Source: Eutypella sp. D-1 (taxonomy: Eukaryota > Ascomycota > Sordariomycetes > Xylariales > Diatrypaceae). Taken from it: DNA of 64,000 nucleotides. Both the position numbers and the translations under genes were made by a program. The notes beneath the pieces were generated by a model that was given only the letters and a program-made list of their open reading frames with translations, was not told the DNA's origin and searched no databases. Where the stretch lies: contig JAJTTP010000001.1 of NCBI GenBank assembly GCA_023313575.1, positions 2,170,001 through 2,234,000 on the forward strand, written 5' to 3'. Within the stretch, counting starts at the first letter, position 1; every line of letters starts with the position of its first letter. Positions 1 to 12,583 of this stretch are shown in pieces.

Positions 1-464
1 AAAGGCCGAGTGGGTTAGAAGGAAATGAGGAACGTGGCGCGACTGTATCATTGCTGAAAGCCCAATTCTTCTCTCCGCCCTCTCCACGTCTTTTGAAATA
101 ATACCTTTCATGATCCCGTTCCCGTCGTTCGTCCCTTTGATATTTCCCACCGCCAAACCAGCCAGCCAACCAACTTCCCTACTACGCCGACGCCTTGCGA
201 GTAAATTTCAATAATCCTCACCCCGGCGACCAAGATATCTCTTTTCATACATATGAGCTCAAACAAAAGGGAAGCTAGCAAAGAAGAAAGAGAAGAAAAG
301 AAAAATCAACCGACCGGCCGAATAGCTCGGCCATGCCGCGGAGCGCCTGGCTGCTCGAGAATAGAATCAGATTTATGGGTAGTAGTAGTTGTCGTGCCGC
401 CCGGAAAACGCCAGGCTATGCCACAGAAAACTCAAGGGAAGGCGCGCATACGCGCAAGGACTGT
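1..464. other. Left-edge intergenic, 3' side of Rho GEF gene
   Basis: No gene is supported here. The stretch lies downstream of the minus-strand Rho GEF stop codon and probably includes its 3' untranslated region. Short frames in it have no recognisable domain. A purine-rich run lies around 265-310. Confidence 0.6.
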
Positions 465-3400
465 CTAGTCGTCCGCTAACTTTGCGAAATGCTTGGACCA
501 TAGCCAACCGACCACGTTCTTTGGGTCGTCCTGGTTCTTGGCAAGCCACAGCTCGCCTTTCTCGGCAATGACATCGAATATCTGGTTTAAAAAGATGGGT
601 GAGTAATTTTTCCATGGGTGAATTGGTGGCTAGCTTGTAGTGAACGTACCTCTCCTGCCTGGTATGTTAGATAAGGGTACCCGGCTTCGTGTTTGGTAGT
701 TTCGATATTGAACTCGAAAAGCGACGCGGCAAGCCAGAGAACGTTATATCCACCGGAAGCGGTCCGATCCCGCGAGGAAGCGCGTGACGATGCCATGGAG
801 GGCCGTGGCTGACGTTCTGGCGTATCCGATAATGGAAGGGCGGACTGGAAAAGACCGGAGAATCGTTGGTTCTCCGGAGTCTGGTAAGGAGAAGGGTGCG
901 TCGAGTTCGAGGAGCGGCGAGCATGGGCGCCCGAGTCTAGGCTCTGCCTTGCCAATGTTGGCACCGCTGGACTCGATTCATAGCTCTGGCCAGTACTAGG
1001 CCGCACCGAAGGCGCAGCCAGTGAACGCGTGCCCAACGAAAATTCCGAGGCCATGGGAGACCCGGACCCTGGGTGTGATTGGCCATTGTTGCTGCTTGGC
1101 TGATCACGGAAGTAAAACTGGTGTGGACTCGGGAATGATGTAGCTGAAGGAGATAGTGTGAGCTGACCGCTGTGCCGCCTGCCAAAGTCAGGTGTTGGCA
1201 GGGTTGGAGCCACGTCGCTGTTCAAGGATAAGCCTCTACCACGGTTATTATTGGAAACAGCTAGAAGCTCCGCCGGCTTAGGGCGAAGCCTGTCAAGTGA
1301 TTCCGAGGTGCTAGCCGAGTGGGAAGGCCGTCCCCATGAGGCGGGATTGATGATTCCGATGGTATTCATCTGTTCTTCCTGGAACTTGAAGTCACGCTGA
1401 AAAGTCGAGACAATGTCTGGAAGGTCTAGGACTTCAGAATCTTCAAGGACCGCTTTTACCTTCTCCTTCCAGATAGCATACCACTGGGCCTGAATTTTCA
1501 CGAAATTGCCCAGACAGATATTGCCGACCTTCTCAGTAAGAGCTGAGAGCTTCGGAAGCTCCTTCTTCAAGGCTTCGTTAAGCGCCTCATACTGTTCGAC
1601 TAATTCGGTGAGTTGCTTGTCGACCTTCTTGCCGTTTTTCTGGAGCTGGACGGCTTTGTCATAGTCCACGCGACGTTTAGACCGCTTTTTCATCGCCAGT
1701 GACGGGTTGCTGTACGATTTGATTACCATCTCAAAAGGCTCGATAACCTGTTTCCGGACTTGGGCAAGCTATTTTTAGGTCAGTATCTATTGTTGGTGAC
1801 ATGCACAGTTAGGACGCAAGCTCACATGTTGTTCGAGAGCCACTTTCTCCACATCTCTCATTGACACGTTGAAGCGAACCCATTTGCTCTCGATCTCGGG
1901 ATGGGGTGAGGGCTGAAGCCGCATGACCAGCTCCATCGAGGACAAAAACTGCAAGAACTCATGGACATAGTCGGTGACCTGTCTCGTGTAGAATTCCACA
2001 TCTCGGAGAACGACTTGCAACCTAAGGTAATCGTCGCCAAATTTCTCGTGGAGTTTGAGGTATTCTGGATCCTCTGCGGGCCGACTGGAAGCTGCTTGCA
2101 ACTTGTCGACCCGCTTACCGAAAGCTCGTGCGAAGCCGGCTTTCACGTCGGAATCTTTGCGCTTCCTGCCGACTATCTGTCCGACCAGCTCAAAGTTCTT
2201 TTTCGTCTTGTTGATATCCACGATAGCAGTCTCTAGAGCGCTCTTCGCTGATTCGAGCAAAGGACGGTCGGGGTGGTCTGACGGTGTTTCATGGAGCAAC
2301 TGAACGATAAGGTTGGGATATTTCGTGATCCTCTGCATCGGCTTAATGAGTAATGAGTCCAAATTCCAGGCTTTGGTCAGATCCCGCGCGACCTCGTTGC
2401 ATTCATTCAGCCAGACGTTGACGGTCGGGTCTTCTTGTATTTGTATAAGCCGCTTGGCAGCATGGTCGCTGTTCTTGAGGAATGTCTCGTGGACCACTTT
2501 CATCTTCTCCATATTTCTAAGGAAAATCGGACCAAGCGATGTTTGCCTATCATTTTCGTCGCTCAAGTATCCGGGGGCCATTTTTGGACTGGTTGACTGA
2601 GGAGTTGACCCGCCTGGTGGAGTCGACGCTTCCTTTGGCATGTTTCGGTGCACTTTAGGCGTGTACACGTTCGACACGCCTTCCTTGAGCTCTGAGAGGA
2701 AGCCGGAGTGGAACGAGATGATCTGGTCAGTATTTCGGAAAATCAGCTTGATCGTTGTATCGTCTAACTTGGGGCATGCTTCAGCTGTCCCCTTGTAAAT
2801 CTCCTCAACAATATTCATGTCTCTTATGAAGAACGCCTCCGTGTCGATCAACTCCTTGATCGTTTCTAAACGGGTAAATAAGCGCTTCCTCTCCTGAGGT
2901 GAAAGCCCTTGGTCATCATGCGTCTTATCGGCACCCTCTGCTAGCGACTGCCTACTACCGGGAAGACTAGGGTGGGCAGAATAAGGTTCGAAGCGGTCCG
3001 GCAGACCCTGCTCGATAGATTGGGGGGCTGATTCGGAGCGGGTAAAATCTTCGCTCTCACGCATGGACTGGTCCATGGAGAATACACTCCGACCATCCTT
3101 GCTGGTCCTCACGTAGCTACTCGGCCTCGTATCGTCGAAGTATTCGCTCGGCGGTTCGGAACTGGCGGCATCAGGGAAAGAAACCACATCGGGTGGCGGC
3201 GGCGGTGCATGGTCTGGGAGGATCGGAATAGATGATACCGCGGTGCTGTTCTTGCGCGGAAAATAATCGACCGCGAAGCTGTCACCCGTGTCTATCTCTG
3301 GCAGCTGGTGATCATGGTCAAATGATGCTTCCGGGTCCTGATAGGTTCCATGTGGAGACATCTCCGGACTAGACGGGTATTCCCTGGAATCATGGTCACA

Positions 3401-6400
3401 CTGGATAGATTGCGACCTAGAGTCCAGCTCAGAGACGGAGATACTCTCGCGAAATGACGAATCACGGTTTTGTATAGAGCTGTCGTGTGCGCCGTAAAGC
3501 GAAAAGGCGTTTTGACTGTCAATCGAGTAGTCCGTCCAGGTAGTGGTTTGACTGATCCTATTTTTGACATCCGTAGTTCTAGGAATGGTGAGGGTCTGAG
3601 AGACGTCCGTGGCGGTTCGAGCGTGAGAAGTGAAATACCCGTCGCGAGGTGAATCATGCTCTGTACTTGCATTCTCCTCGCCAGGTTCTGATTGATCGCC
3701 TGCAGAATCGCGCATGCGCGCGACCGAAGCTTGTACGCTTGGACTGACAAAGTATTCTTCGCGGCCGGCAAACCCAGGGCTTGGGTCATCCCGTAGAAAA
3801 GCATCGGCATTATAAGAAAGTTTGAGATTATTTTCTGAATGTTCAGATCGTAAATCACCCTCTCCTGTCTGCTCTTCTTTGGGGAGATCGGTACTCAAAG
3901 CAGGCTCATTTCGATCCTGGTCTTGCGGTTGGAAGTCCGAGTTTCGTCCAATGATCGTAACTGTCGTCTGGCCCGGCGGTGACTCCAGCGGCTTAGGCTC
4001 GTACTCTTCATCTGGTTCTTGATAGCAAAGACCTACGGTCTCTACACCGGGCCTGTCGTCCGCTTGAGTATGAAGGGCATGCTGCGCATCTGGCTTGGGT
4101 GGTGTATCTAATGAAATTTTGATAGGTATTACGTCATCGTCTGATGATTCTTCATCGAACGGCGACCTGTATTTGGATCCTGATAGTATCGGCCTCGGAT
4201 CTTTATCCGCCCTGCTCGTCGGCTCGACGCCATCTCGCTGGGAAACTCCAGGCATTGGTGGTTCAGTCTGTGGCTCGATGTCAAACTCGGTAGTATTGGA
4301 AACAGCCGAATGCGGGACCTCCTCCTCGTCGAAAACGGCCACAGTTGGAAAGCCACCCGGTATACCAAGCGTTAACGAGTCGTGACGTGCTTTGCTGCTC
4401 TCTGGCCGGACGTTTTCCAGGTTTGACTGGCCAGCACTTGTCGTTATTGTCAGTACTGGCGGCTCTGCGGTGGGTGTACCCGCCACCTCTAACGCTTGAG
4501 TATCGACTTGAGCAGGAGCTTCCTCGGATTCACGCTCTTGTTGCTCATTTCCTAAACCATCCTGTGCTAAACGTTCTTGTTTTAGGCGTTCCATCTCTTT
4601 CGCCTCCTGCTCCAGTCTCTCTTTCTCTCGACGCTCTTGTTCCTTTCGTTCCTGCTCAGCGGCTCGTGCAGCTTTCGCCCTGGCCTCAGCCTCCGCTTTC
4701 TTTTTCCTCTCTTCTTCCGCTCGCTTAGTGGCTGCTCTGGCCTCGGTTTCCCGAATAGACTTGGTGTATGAGAGCTTGATTTGTTCTCGGCGCGATTCGA
4801 AGTCGATGGGTCCCATCGATATCTTCCGCCTTCGGCCGCTGGAGTCACCGGTTCTGTTGCCGGATTTGCTATCGGCTCCTTTCTCTCGATCGACAGCTTT
4901 CATTCGTGAGCTTGTGGTCGTCGCCGATGAGACGGGTTGGCGAGGCCGAGAACTTCGCAATGTTGGTGAGAGTTTAGGGGGCGGCGCTGAGATGTAGGCA
5001 TTGAGTCGTGTATTGCCGTTGGGAGTAATGGCACCCGACCGGTTTGTTCGCTTGGTGGCAGGGATGCTTGTGGGTGTCTTTGCTCTCGTCGGGTTGGTGG
5101 TCCTAACCAGCTTCTCCTGAGTACTGTTTCGCTTACGATGGCGTGTAGATGGTGAATTCGATCGTGTCGATGGAGGGCTAAGGGAGTCAACAGGGCTGTT
5201 TAACTTCCGCACTGCTATCGGCAACCTCGAAGAGGGTGTCGTCTCGGAGGTAGGAATAGGATTGGGTCGGGGGATCGACGTTATCGACTGTGGGTCTGGC
5301 CTCTTTCCTCCCAAGTCGCTATGTGACCGATTACGACCCCTTGTTGGTCTTGATGAAACATTCGAGCCGCCGGCGTGACCAAGTGGCTCACGAGAATTAT
5401 CCGTGGGGGGACGATACCAATCGCTAGGTGAGGAAGGTTCGGCATCAGCATGGGATAAACTTCGTTGATGTAGGGCTGGTTTCTGGAGGTTCGATTCAGA
5501 GGTCCGCCTTGGCCGCGCGCCTTCAATGCCATAGCCTGCAGCCCCGGGATGTAAATCAGTTGGCAGTACCTCGCCGAAAAGAAGACCGCGGGACGGGGGG
5601 GCCGGTGGAATCGAGGCCGGGGAACTAGGTTGAGAGAGGTTGCTCATGGACTTAGAAGCCGGAGTGTGACCACCGACGGAAGTTCGAGGTTTCGCTATTC
5701 GACTCGCGAATGACTGTGAGTTGTTAGAAACCTGGTCCTCAGTAACCGCCCTATTCCTCTGCGTGGATCTCCCAGTAGTCGGTCCCACGTCTGACGCACG
5801 GGTCACCGAAGATCGTAGAGACGTATATGATGTGTGGGCATCCGTAGGTGAGGAAGGGCAGCCGGCACCCTTAGTGGTTGCAGAAGAGGAGTTCGAAATA
5901 CGCGGGATGGCCTTCCGGACGCCGGCACTACTACTGGTGGGTTGGGTGGCGTGCTGGTCAAACCTCTTTTTTAGATCTTTTACACTGGGCTTTTGACCAG
6001 TACCAGATGCTACCGGTTTCGACTTGGAGCCAGGAGCCGAGATCTTGCTTTCGTCTGTATTAGGTACAGATGCCGAGCGGGCAGAAGACCGCAGACCAGT
6101 ACGGGCCGAGGAGGAGATCGTGGGATGTCTAGGAGTGGTACCGTTTCCGTTTGATCGTAGAGAGGCGTTGTGGGTATGCCTCGGGGTAGGAATAGCGGAG
6201 GAGGCCATTAGTTCTGTGTGTCCTAATGGGGCGGTATCTGACGTGTCGGTACCGCGGTAGTTCCTGTAGAAGTCGTCAGGCTCAACGACGTCCACGTCCA
6301 CGGGCAATATGCTCGTAGCGTTCGCATTGAAGGCCTGGAAGTCGCTATCTGCATATGAAAAGTGCGTGGGTGACAGTGAACGGTGCTGCTGCCGGTAGTA

Positions 6401-6820
6401 CTGAGGGTGGTTCCGCTCCTGCTGCTGCTGGTGCTGGTGCTCCTGCCGGTGCTGATGGTGGTGCTGATGATCCAGAGCGGTGGCGGTGGGGTAACTGTCA
6501 GATGGTATTAAAAACGGGGTTGGATGATGTGGGTGGTGGTGGTGGTGCGGCGCCTGCTGCTCTTGCTGCTGCTGCCACTGCCGCCGCCGCTGCTGCTGTT
6601 GCTCCTGTTGTTGGTAAAGAGTGTTCTGATCCTGATCCTGATCCAGATTCTGGTGGTGGTGGTGGTGGTGTTTGTGGTTGTGGTTGTGGTAATAATCGTA
6701 GTCATGATCTTGATAGGTGGTATATTGCGGACCACTCAACCCAGATTGGGGTTGGAAGTGGTGAGCCCTCAACGTTGCACCAATATCAATGCGGTCCTCC
6801 TCGTCACGATTGCCGGCCAT
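465..6820 (-). CDS. Rho guanine nucleotide exchange factor with DH, BAR and SH3 domains (Tuba/DNMBP-like)
   Basis: Predicted 2076-residue protein in three exons: 6820-1826, 1768-650 and 581-465, with introns at 1769-1825 and 582-649. The first ATG in the long frame is at 6820. The order is a low-complexity His/Gln-rich N-terminus (about residues 40-140), a long Ser/Pro-rich region, a charged Glu/Arg/Lys helix (about 690-755, likely coiled coil), a DH domain (about 1312-1530, beginning near RLFTRLETIKELIDTEAFF), a BAR domain (about 1560-1800, crossing the first intron) and a C-terminal SH3 domain (about 2016-2074). The second intron splits the SH3; the last exon supplies 38 residues with the conserved GWLWSKHF motif. 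By family knowledge, DH domains activate Rho/Cdc42 GTPases and BAR domains bind curved membrane, so a role in polarity, endocytosis or septation is inferred. The DH-BAR-SH3 order resembles animal Tuba. No PH domain was seen. Confidence 0.85.
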
Positions 6821-7032
6821 GTTGGCGGCCGGTACATAGCATGCTGGACATTCAGGCTCCAAATACTACCATCACGTATTGTGTGTAGTTGTGGTGTACA
6901 TGTAATAGTATCATGTAAGGATCTGTTCAAGGGCACCGCCTACTGTGTCCGTGTGTACTGTAGACCGACATGAAGGCCCAGTAACTAACTAATTAGGGTC
7001 GTTCCGGATGAGGAGCCGAATCGACGAGAGAC

Positions 7033-7098
7033 CGGGAGGGGGGGTCCCTTTGGGGGGTCCTTTGGGGGGGCCTTGGGGGGACTTGGGGGGGACTTGGG
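7033..7098 (+). repeat. G-run cluster, potential G-quadruplex
   Basis: At least six runs of four to seven G lie within about 65 bp, separated by short spacers such as TCCCTTT, TCCTTT and ACTT. This satisfies the usual four-tract rule for an intramolecular quadruplex on the plus strand. It lies about 210 bp upstream of the Rho GEF ATG, so on that gene's template side. Function is not shown. Confidence 0.7.
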
Positions 7099-7528
7099 AC
7101 TTGAGGTTACTTGATGTGACTTGAAATGTCACTTCAGGACCAAACAAACCCTGGACTATGGGAAATATGTGGGATCTGTGGGATCTATAGGATCAGTGGG
7201 ATATGTGGAAATACAATCAATCTATGCGGGAATATGTGCCATGTGCCTCTATGGGGATCGAATAGTATGTTCTGGATTATGTCCCTGTTTTTGGGTCTAT
7301 GTGACTTCTATGACTTCTATCCTGTTCGCCTTGAGCATTGAGAGGTAGGGAGGACTTTCAGGACTTCAGGACTTCCCACAGGCTGGACAGGCTGGACAGG
7401 CCAGACAAGATGTTGGCCCAGGATGTTTGGGCTCCAAGAGCTCACCAGGGACCCCGGACAGGGTTGCAAAGCAAGCAAAATGTGCAAAGATGTGCAAGAT
7501 ATGTGCTAGATGAGTGGTAGTTATCGGT

Positions 7529-7606
7529 ACCGAATGGGATACCAATGAGATACCGATGAGATACTAATGAAGTACCAACAAAATACGAATGAGATACCAA
7601 TTTGAA
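7529..7606 (+). repeat. Degenerate 11-bp minisatellite, about 7 units
   Basis: Successive units read like ACCAATGAGAT, ACCGATGAGAT, ACTAATGAAGT, ACCAACAAAAT and ACGAATGAGAT, holding an 11-bp period (the first unit is 12 bp). The differences between units are mostly single-base changes. No coding frame is evident. Confidence 0.8.
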
Positions 7607-10600
7607 TTGGTGTGCACGGGTGTGACAGTTAGATGTCGTGTAACTTGCTAATAGTACCTAACAAGACCTAAGCAACGGGGTTCGGTATGATCAATCTTGG
7701 AATGGATATGTGTGGGGGATTCATTGCACTAGTTTGGATCTGAGATGCTACATATGCGTACGGAGTAGTGTAGTGTGCCTAGGTAGTCATGAAAAACAGA
7801 GAGAGATGGGAGATGGATATGGAAAATTAGATAGGTAGTTAGATGGACAGTATGGAAGGACCTCGGGAAGGATTTAGCGCAAGTGAGCCAGAGTTTTTGT
7901 TTTTTTGTTTTTTTGTTTTCGTTTTCGTTTTTCCTTCCCCCCTTCTTTTTTTCTTCACCCTTCTCTTCCGACGTCGTTATTAATAGTAATTCATCTAGCA
8001 ACTTTTAGGTATCTCTTAAAACAAAACCTCGAATATCATATAAATTTACACCTGGGCATGTTAGTAACTACTCAGGTATGTATACGATAAGCCGAATCCC
8101 AGCTATGCACCGCCCAAGGTGTGCGCGTTCGTTCGTGTACCTACGTGTATGTAGGAGTAGGTAGGTCATAAATAATGTACCCTGCCAGCCCTACTTAATA
8201 CCTGTAGATAATTGTGTCTCGTAGGTTTTTTGCATGTCACTTACCTACCCACCTAGGTACTCCTTCCGTTCTGTCCAGACCCGCAGGCGGCCGGCCTATT
8301 CAGTACGAAGTACTTTACTGATGTATGCCCTAGTTAAAGTGATCGGACCCCTGTCAGCAGAATTGATTCATTGGCCATCGGCTGGGCTGTCAGAACGTTA
8401 CTTATAGTAGTAGTACTACTACTAGAACATTGCTGACTGCTGACTGCTGGCTGGGGAAGCATCCGTAGGTATGTAGGGACTCTCCTATGTATGTAGATAG
8501 TCGTCGGGTAGAAGAACTACGGTTGCTGCGGTAAAAGCGTGCAAACCCCGTTTGGTTGTGTGGGGGAAAGTCTTTCTAAGGGAGAGAGCCTCTCCAAGCA
8601 ATGAATAATGAATGGCCAGTGAATGCCCTTCCAAAGTGGGCAATGTGAGCAAGTGGGCAGAGCGGGCAGCAAGAAAATGGGACAGGCTGATATGCGGGAC
8701 AGGGTTGCTTTAAAAGCAAGATGTGTTGGCATGCAGAACGACTGGATGAGATTTTGTTTTGGAGAGATGTGTGAGCGGTCCCCTGCCTGCCTACTTTTTT
8801 TTTCTTCTTCCTGGCTGGCTCTGCTTGCTTTGCTTAACTCGGTTGATTTGCTATCATGTAGGGAACTTCTGACTTGTTACGATAGTCTTACAGGTAGCAA
8901 GGTAGCAGGGTAGGCTAATTACATACATAGACAACTGTATATATCCTCATTCAAACCCCCTACACCCTCCCATTATTAAACCGTTGATTCATGGAGAAAG
9001 AGACGGGTGAAGAAACGGCGTCTCGCAAGCACATTCATTGCATACAAGACATGAAAGATTTGATCTCGGAAACCTATCGTATACCTGTTACTACTAAGTG
9101 GATTTAGTGAGATCGGAATCGCTGGATCGGTTGTCCGTTACTTGCTAGTCTAGCCACCGATACGACATACAACACCTGAACATACAACATACAACATACT
9201 CTGTAGGGCATGCATCCCCGAAGAAGAGAGAGTGACGGGAGCAGATGAGTCTTGTCAACGGGCCTGTTTTTCCACCCGACCATTTTAGCGACGGATGATC
9301 ACTAGAGAAAAGACAAGAAAAAAGCTTGAAGAAGACGAAATGGAAGAAAAGGAACACATGCCTGTTTTGATCTAGGCTCTAACATATTCTAGCCCAGCTA
9401 AACTACTCCAGGGCTACTACTAACCCTTGATTAGCCAGTAAGGGAGCAAATAATAGCAACACCGTTACTTAAATAAGCTTAGGGCCAAAGTCAATTCGGC
9501 CGGGAAAGCCAACATTTTGAAGGAACTTGACTACTGAACTCTTCCCGAGGTCAAGTCAGGTCAGCTTTAAATTCAGGCACGGTTAAGGCACCAGGGTCAC
9601 AAACCTCCGTGTTGGTAAGCTACATATATAGTAAAGGTTAGACCGACTTAGCTTTTATAGGCAATTATCTAGATACATTTTAGTTCATCGCTTTTTACTT
9701 GGTAGGGCCGCCGCTAGCAAGGAAGACTTCAATGGATGTCAGTCAAGTGCGTTGTGTTCTCCAGACCCGAACATCGGTTGTTGTTGTCTCTTGTCGACGT
9801 TTCGTCATAAGCATCTCTTAGCCAGAATGAACACATGGGGATTTGCGAAGCTCTCCAGGCTACTTTAGTAAGTATCACAAGAAGACCTCCAGACCAAGAA
9901 TGATCGGGCAAGTCGAGCAAACGAATTGTTAGTGTTTGGGACTAACGAAGCACGGCAAATTAGATGATTCAAAGGAGTAGGTAGTTGGTCCTTGATATGC
10001 CTGGTACGGTTGTGATAGGAACGAGGGTGTCAATCACTAATATCAAACGCCAAGCAAGGGCGCACTTTGTGGCCCGGAAAGCCTCTTCTAAAGTTCTACT
10101 TCGTATATATGGGAGGGGTCATTGTCTTATGCCCACCTCAAACTTAGCTGCCATGATGGGTTAAGTTCTGCGCGCGCCGGAATTGCGGAACGTTAACAAG
10201 GTAACAACAGGCGGACCGACATCAATTGAAGCCGGGTAAATTTCGCAACGAAGATATGAAGAAAAATCTGATCAAAGCATGCATCTGGGTAAACAGAGCA
10301 GCCATCGCCGTTCGCAATGCGTCCTGCTAACTATACATACCTAAGTAATTACATAATCGCGTTCAAAAAAATTCTACCCACTGGAAATGACCCAAAAACC
10401 TACGCTATAGATGCAGAGTGCGGGCCAGAGTGGGACGAGCCCAAGCAGCGGCGCTTCATCTTAATGACCACCCGGTATACCCTACCTACCGATCACAGAT
10501 GATCCACGAGCCAGCCATTGGGAAACTTTTAAGCCTTACCGGAGCCAGCTGGCATTGGGCAGATTGCATGATCGATGATGGGCACATAAGCAGGCAATTT

Positions 10601-10924
10601 ACACAATAGTAAAGTACATAGGTAGGGGAAAGAACTTGCGCCGTGGAGGGGTGGGCTGGATGAATAGAGGGATGGATGGTAGTCTTAGGTACCGAGGCGT
10701 CGAATAAGGCTTGTTGGCCTCCCACCTAGGCCGTCCAATTAAGCTACGACGCCCACGTTCGGGTTAGGGCTTACCTCAACACTCAATTCATAAGGAGATG
10801 GATGGATGAGTGGAATGCGTGTGGCGGGGAAAGCGGGTTAGGTAGAACTAGATCGGACAGGCAGACGGCTTGGTGGGCGCGGCCTGGTCGATGGCGGCTT
10901 TGATGGGTGGGATATGTGCCGGCT

Positions 10925-11110
10925 ATTGCTGCAGCTCGTGACAACCCGTTGGACGCTACGGTGCCTATATCTTCGACGTTCTGCTTCTTTACCGCTGGCG
11001 GCTTCTGCGACGACGACACCTGCCAGACCAGATTGCTGGGTTGCGGAGTAATTAATGGCAATATATTCGACGTGAAAGCAATAGAAGACGGGAGCAAGTT
11101 CGTGTGTCAC
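10925..11110 (+). pseudogene. Possible relic exon of a small cysteine-rich secreted protein
   Basis: The frame here reads as a compact Cys-rich segment with motifs TFCFFTAGGFCDDDTC and GSKFVCHD and five Cys residues, the look of a small secreted fungal protein. There is no in-frame ATG: an in-frame TGA lies at 10901, just upstream. I found no signal-peptide exon with a workable splice join upstream. It could be an exon of an unrecognised gene, a decayed gene, or a chance frame. The antisense strand is also open here, which lowers confidence. Confidence 0.25.
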
Positions 11111-11508
11111 GATGTAGAAAAGCAAAATAGTTGGAGAAGATATACGAGATGGTTACTAACTATAGAGCCGACACAGCCACATGCCAGTAAACAGGTTGCC
11201 AGACTTCGTATCCGGAATGCGTTCATATATCTCGACTGACAGCACTTAATTCGAAACGGTATACCCTTCAGCCCGGCAGGGTCAGCCAAGCAAATCAGTA
11301 TCATCGACAACCAAGTCTCGGTACCCTTTTTGCCTTTGGACGAGCCAGCTCGGATCGTGGCTCGTAACCTACACAAACGATTCGATACCTCGGGACGCCG
11401 TCCGCAAGATGTTTCAGATACTCGAACGAGGCGTCCAGCCACATACGACCAAGGGCAATGCATGCCGATATTGTCTTAACTGGGTTGCTGGGCTGCTGGG
11501 TATTTGAA

Positions 11509-11544
11509 TTGGCAAGCAAGTTGGCAAGCAAGTTGGCAAGCAAC
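11509..11544 (+). repeat. 12-bp tandem repeat, 3 copies
   Basis: Three head-to-tail copies of TTGGCAAGCAAG; the last copy ends in C instead of G. No gene is associated with it. Confidence 0.9.
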
Positions 11545-12583
11545 AAGTAGGTAGGCATCATGTTGCTTTTCTCGGCGTCAACAACAAATTGTGGCGGCCA
11601 ATGATCCAACCAGGGATTCTTCGTTCGTATAAAAGATGAGAACCGTCACATCATCATCATGTGCGAGTTAATATATCGAATAATACCACTTGTTATTACC
11701 TGCAGGTTACGGATGTTTGATATAACAAACTTCAGAACAAACTTGGAACTGGTAGTTTCTATAATCAATCAAGTACAGCCCTGGAGGTAACTACTTGTGT
11801 AGTTACTGGATGCACAGTCGAGGTAAGCTGGCAAAGGGAAAGCAAAGGTAGGCAAGTAGAAGTAGATAATTTCATACCAGATATTCATGATAATATTCAT
11901 GATATTCATTCGACATACCCAGGTACCCCCATTCCCGAGACTCCGGTATCCCTTGGACTACCTACCTCCTAGGTATGTAGGTACCAAGGTACCAGCTGAT
12001 CTGACCTATGTAGGTAATTCCTAAAGGGTTTCAAGCTGTTGCATCATATGAGTACAAACTGCACTTGGATTCCGACTCCTCTGTTTTCAATATCAAAAAA
12101 AGATACGAGAAAGAAAACCTGCTGGTTCGTAAATCCTGCCTATCTCGGATTCCGGGGCACCCCCCATCTTAACACTCAACCGGACTACTCGGGCTCCGGG
12201 GTAACCTTGAACGACTTCCGACAATTCTCTCCACTTTTCTACCGGCGTGTATGTATGTATTCTTTTTCTTTTTTTAATCAAGACGCAGCCCTGGAGGCCG
12301 TTGCAATTACACAAACGCGTCATACGCGTTCGGTTCGGTTCTCAGACCCCCGTAGCCGATCGCAACCTTCAACATAGTATCACTTACTAGCTAAACTACA
12401 TAGTGTAGTGTAGACCAAATACTAACAATATTTTCTTCCCTTCAATTTTTGGGGTAGCCGACCACCAACGCATGTACCGTTTCATCGTGATTTGCATACT
12501 ACCTGCCCCTGTTGCCCTTGTCGCCCTTTTCGCCATGATGTTATCTAGCGCCAAGACCTGAAGAGAGTCATGCAGCACGCACT

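Larger units (their letters stand above)
6821..12583. other. Gene-poor intergenic region between Rho GEF and TERT
   Basis: About 5.7 kb without a convincing intact gene. It holds G-rich tracts near 7033-7098, degenerate GGGATCTR-like repeats near 7160-7210, an 11-bp minisatellite (7529-7606), a 12-bp triplication (11509-11544), several ACCTAGGT palindromes (for example 8251-8258), polyT/polyA runs near 7895-7960, and a cysteine-rich coding-like segment near 10925-11110. The promoters of the divergent Rho GEF and TERT genes should lie at its two ends, but no specific sites were assigned. Confidence 0.6.

Noticed and set aside
6820..6862. Extension of the Rho GEF frame upstream of the ATG at 6820
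   Set aside because: The frame is open for 14 more codons but has no ATG there; it would need a TTG start.
10759..10770. GGGTTAGGG (reverse CCCTAACCC), a possible telomerase RNA template about 1.8 kb upstream of TERT
   Set aside because: A single 9-base match is expected by chance about once in two such windows, and no flanking pseudoknot or conserved telomerase RNA element was visible.
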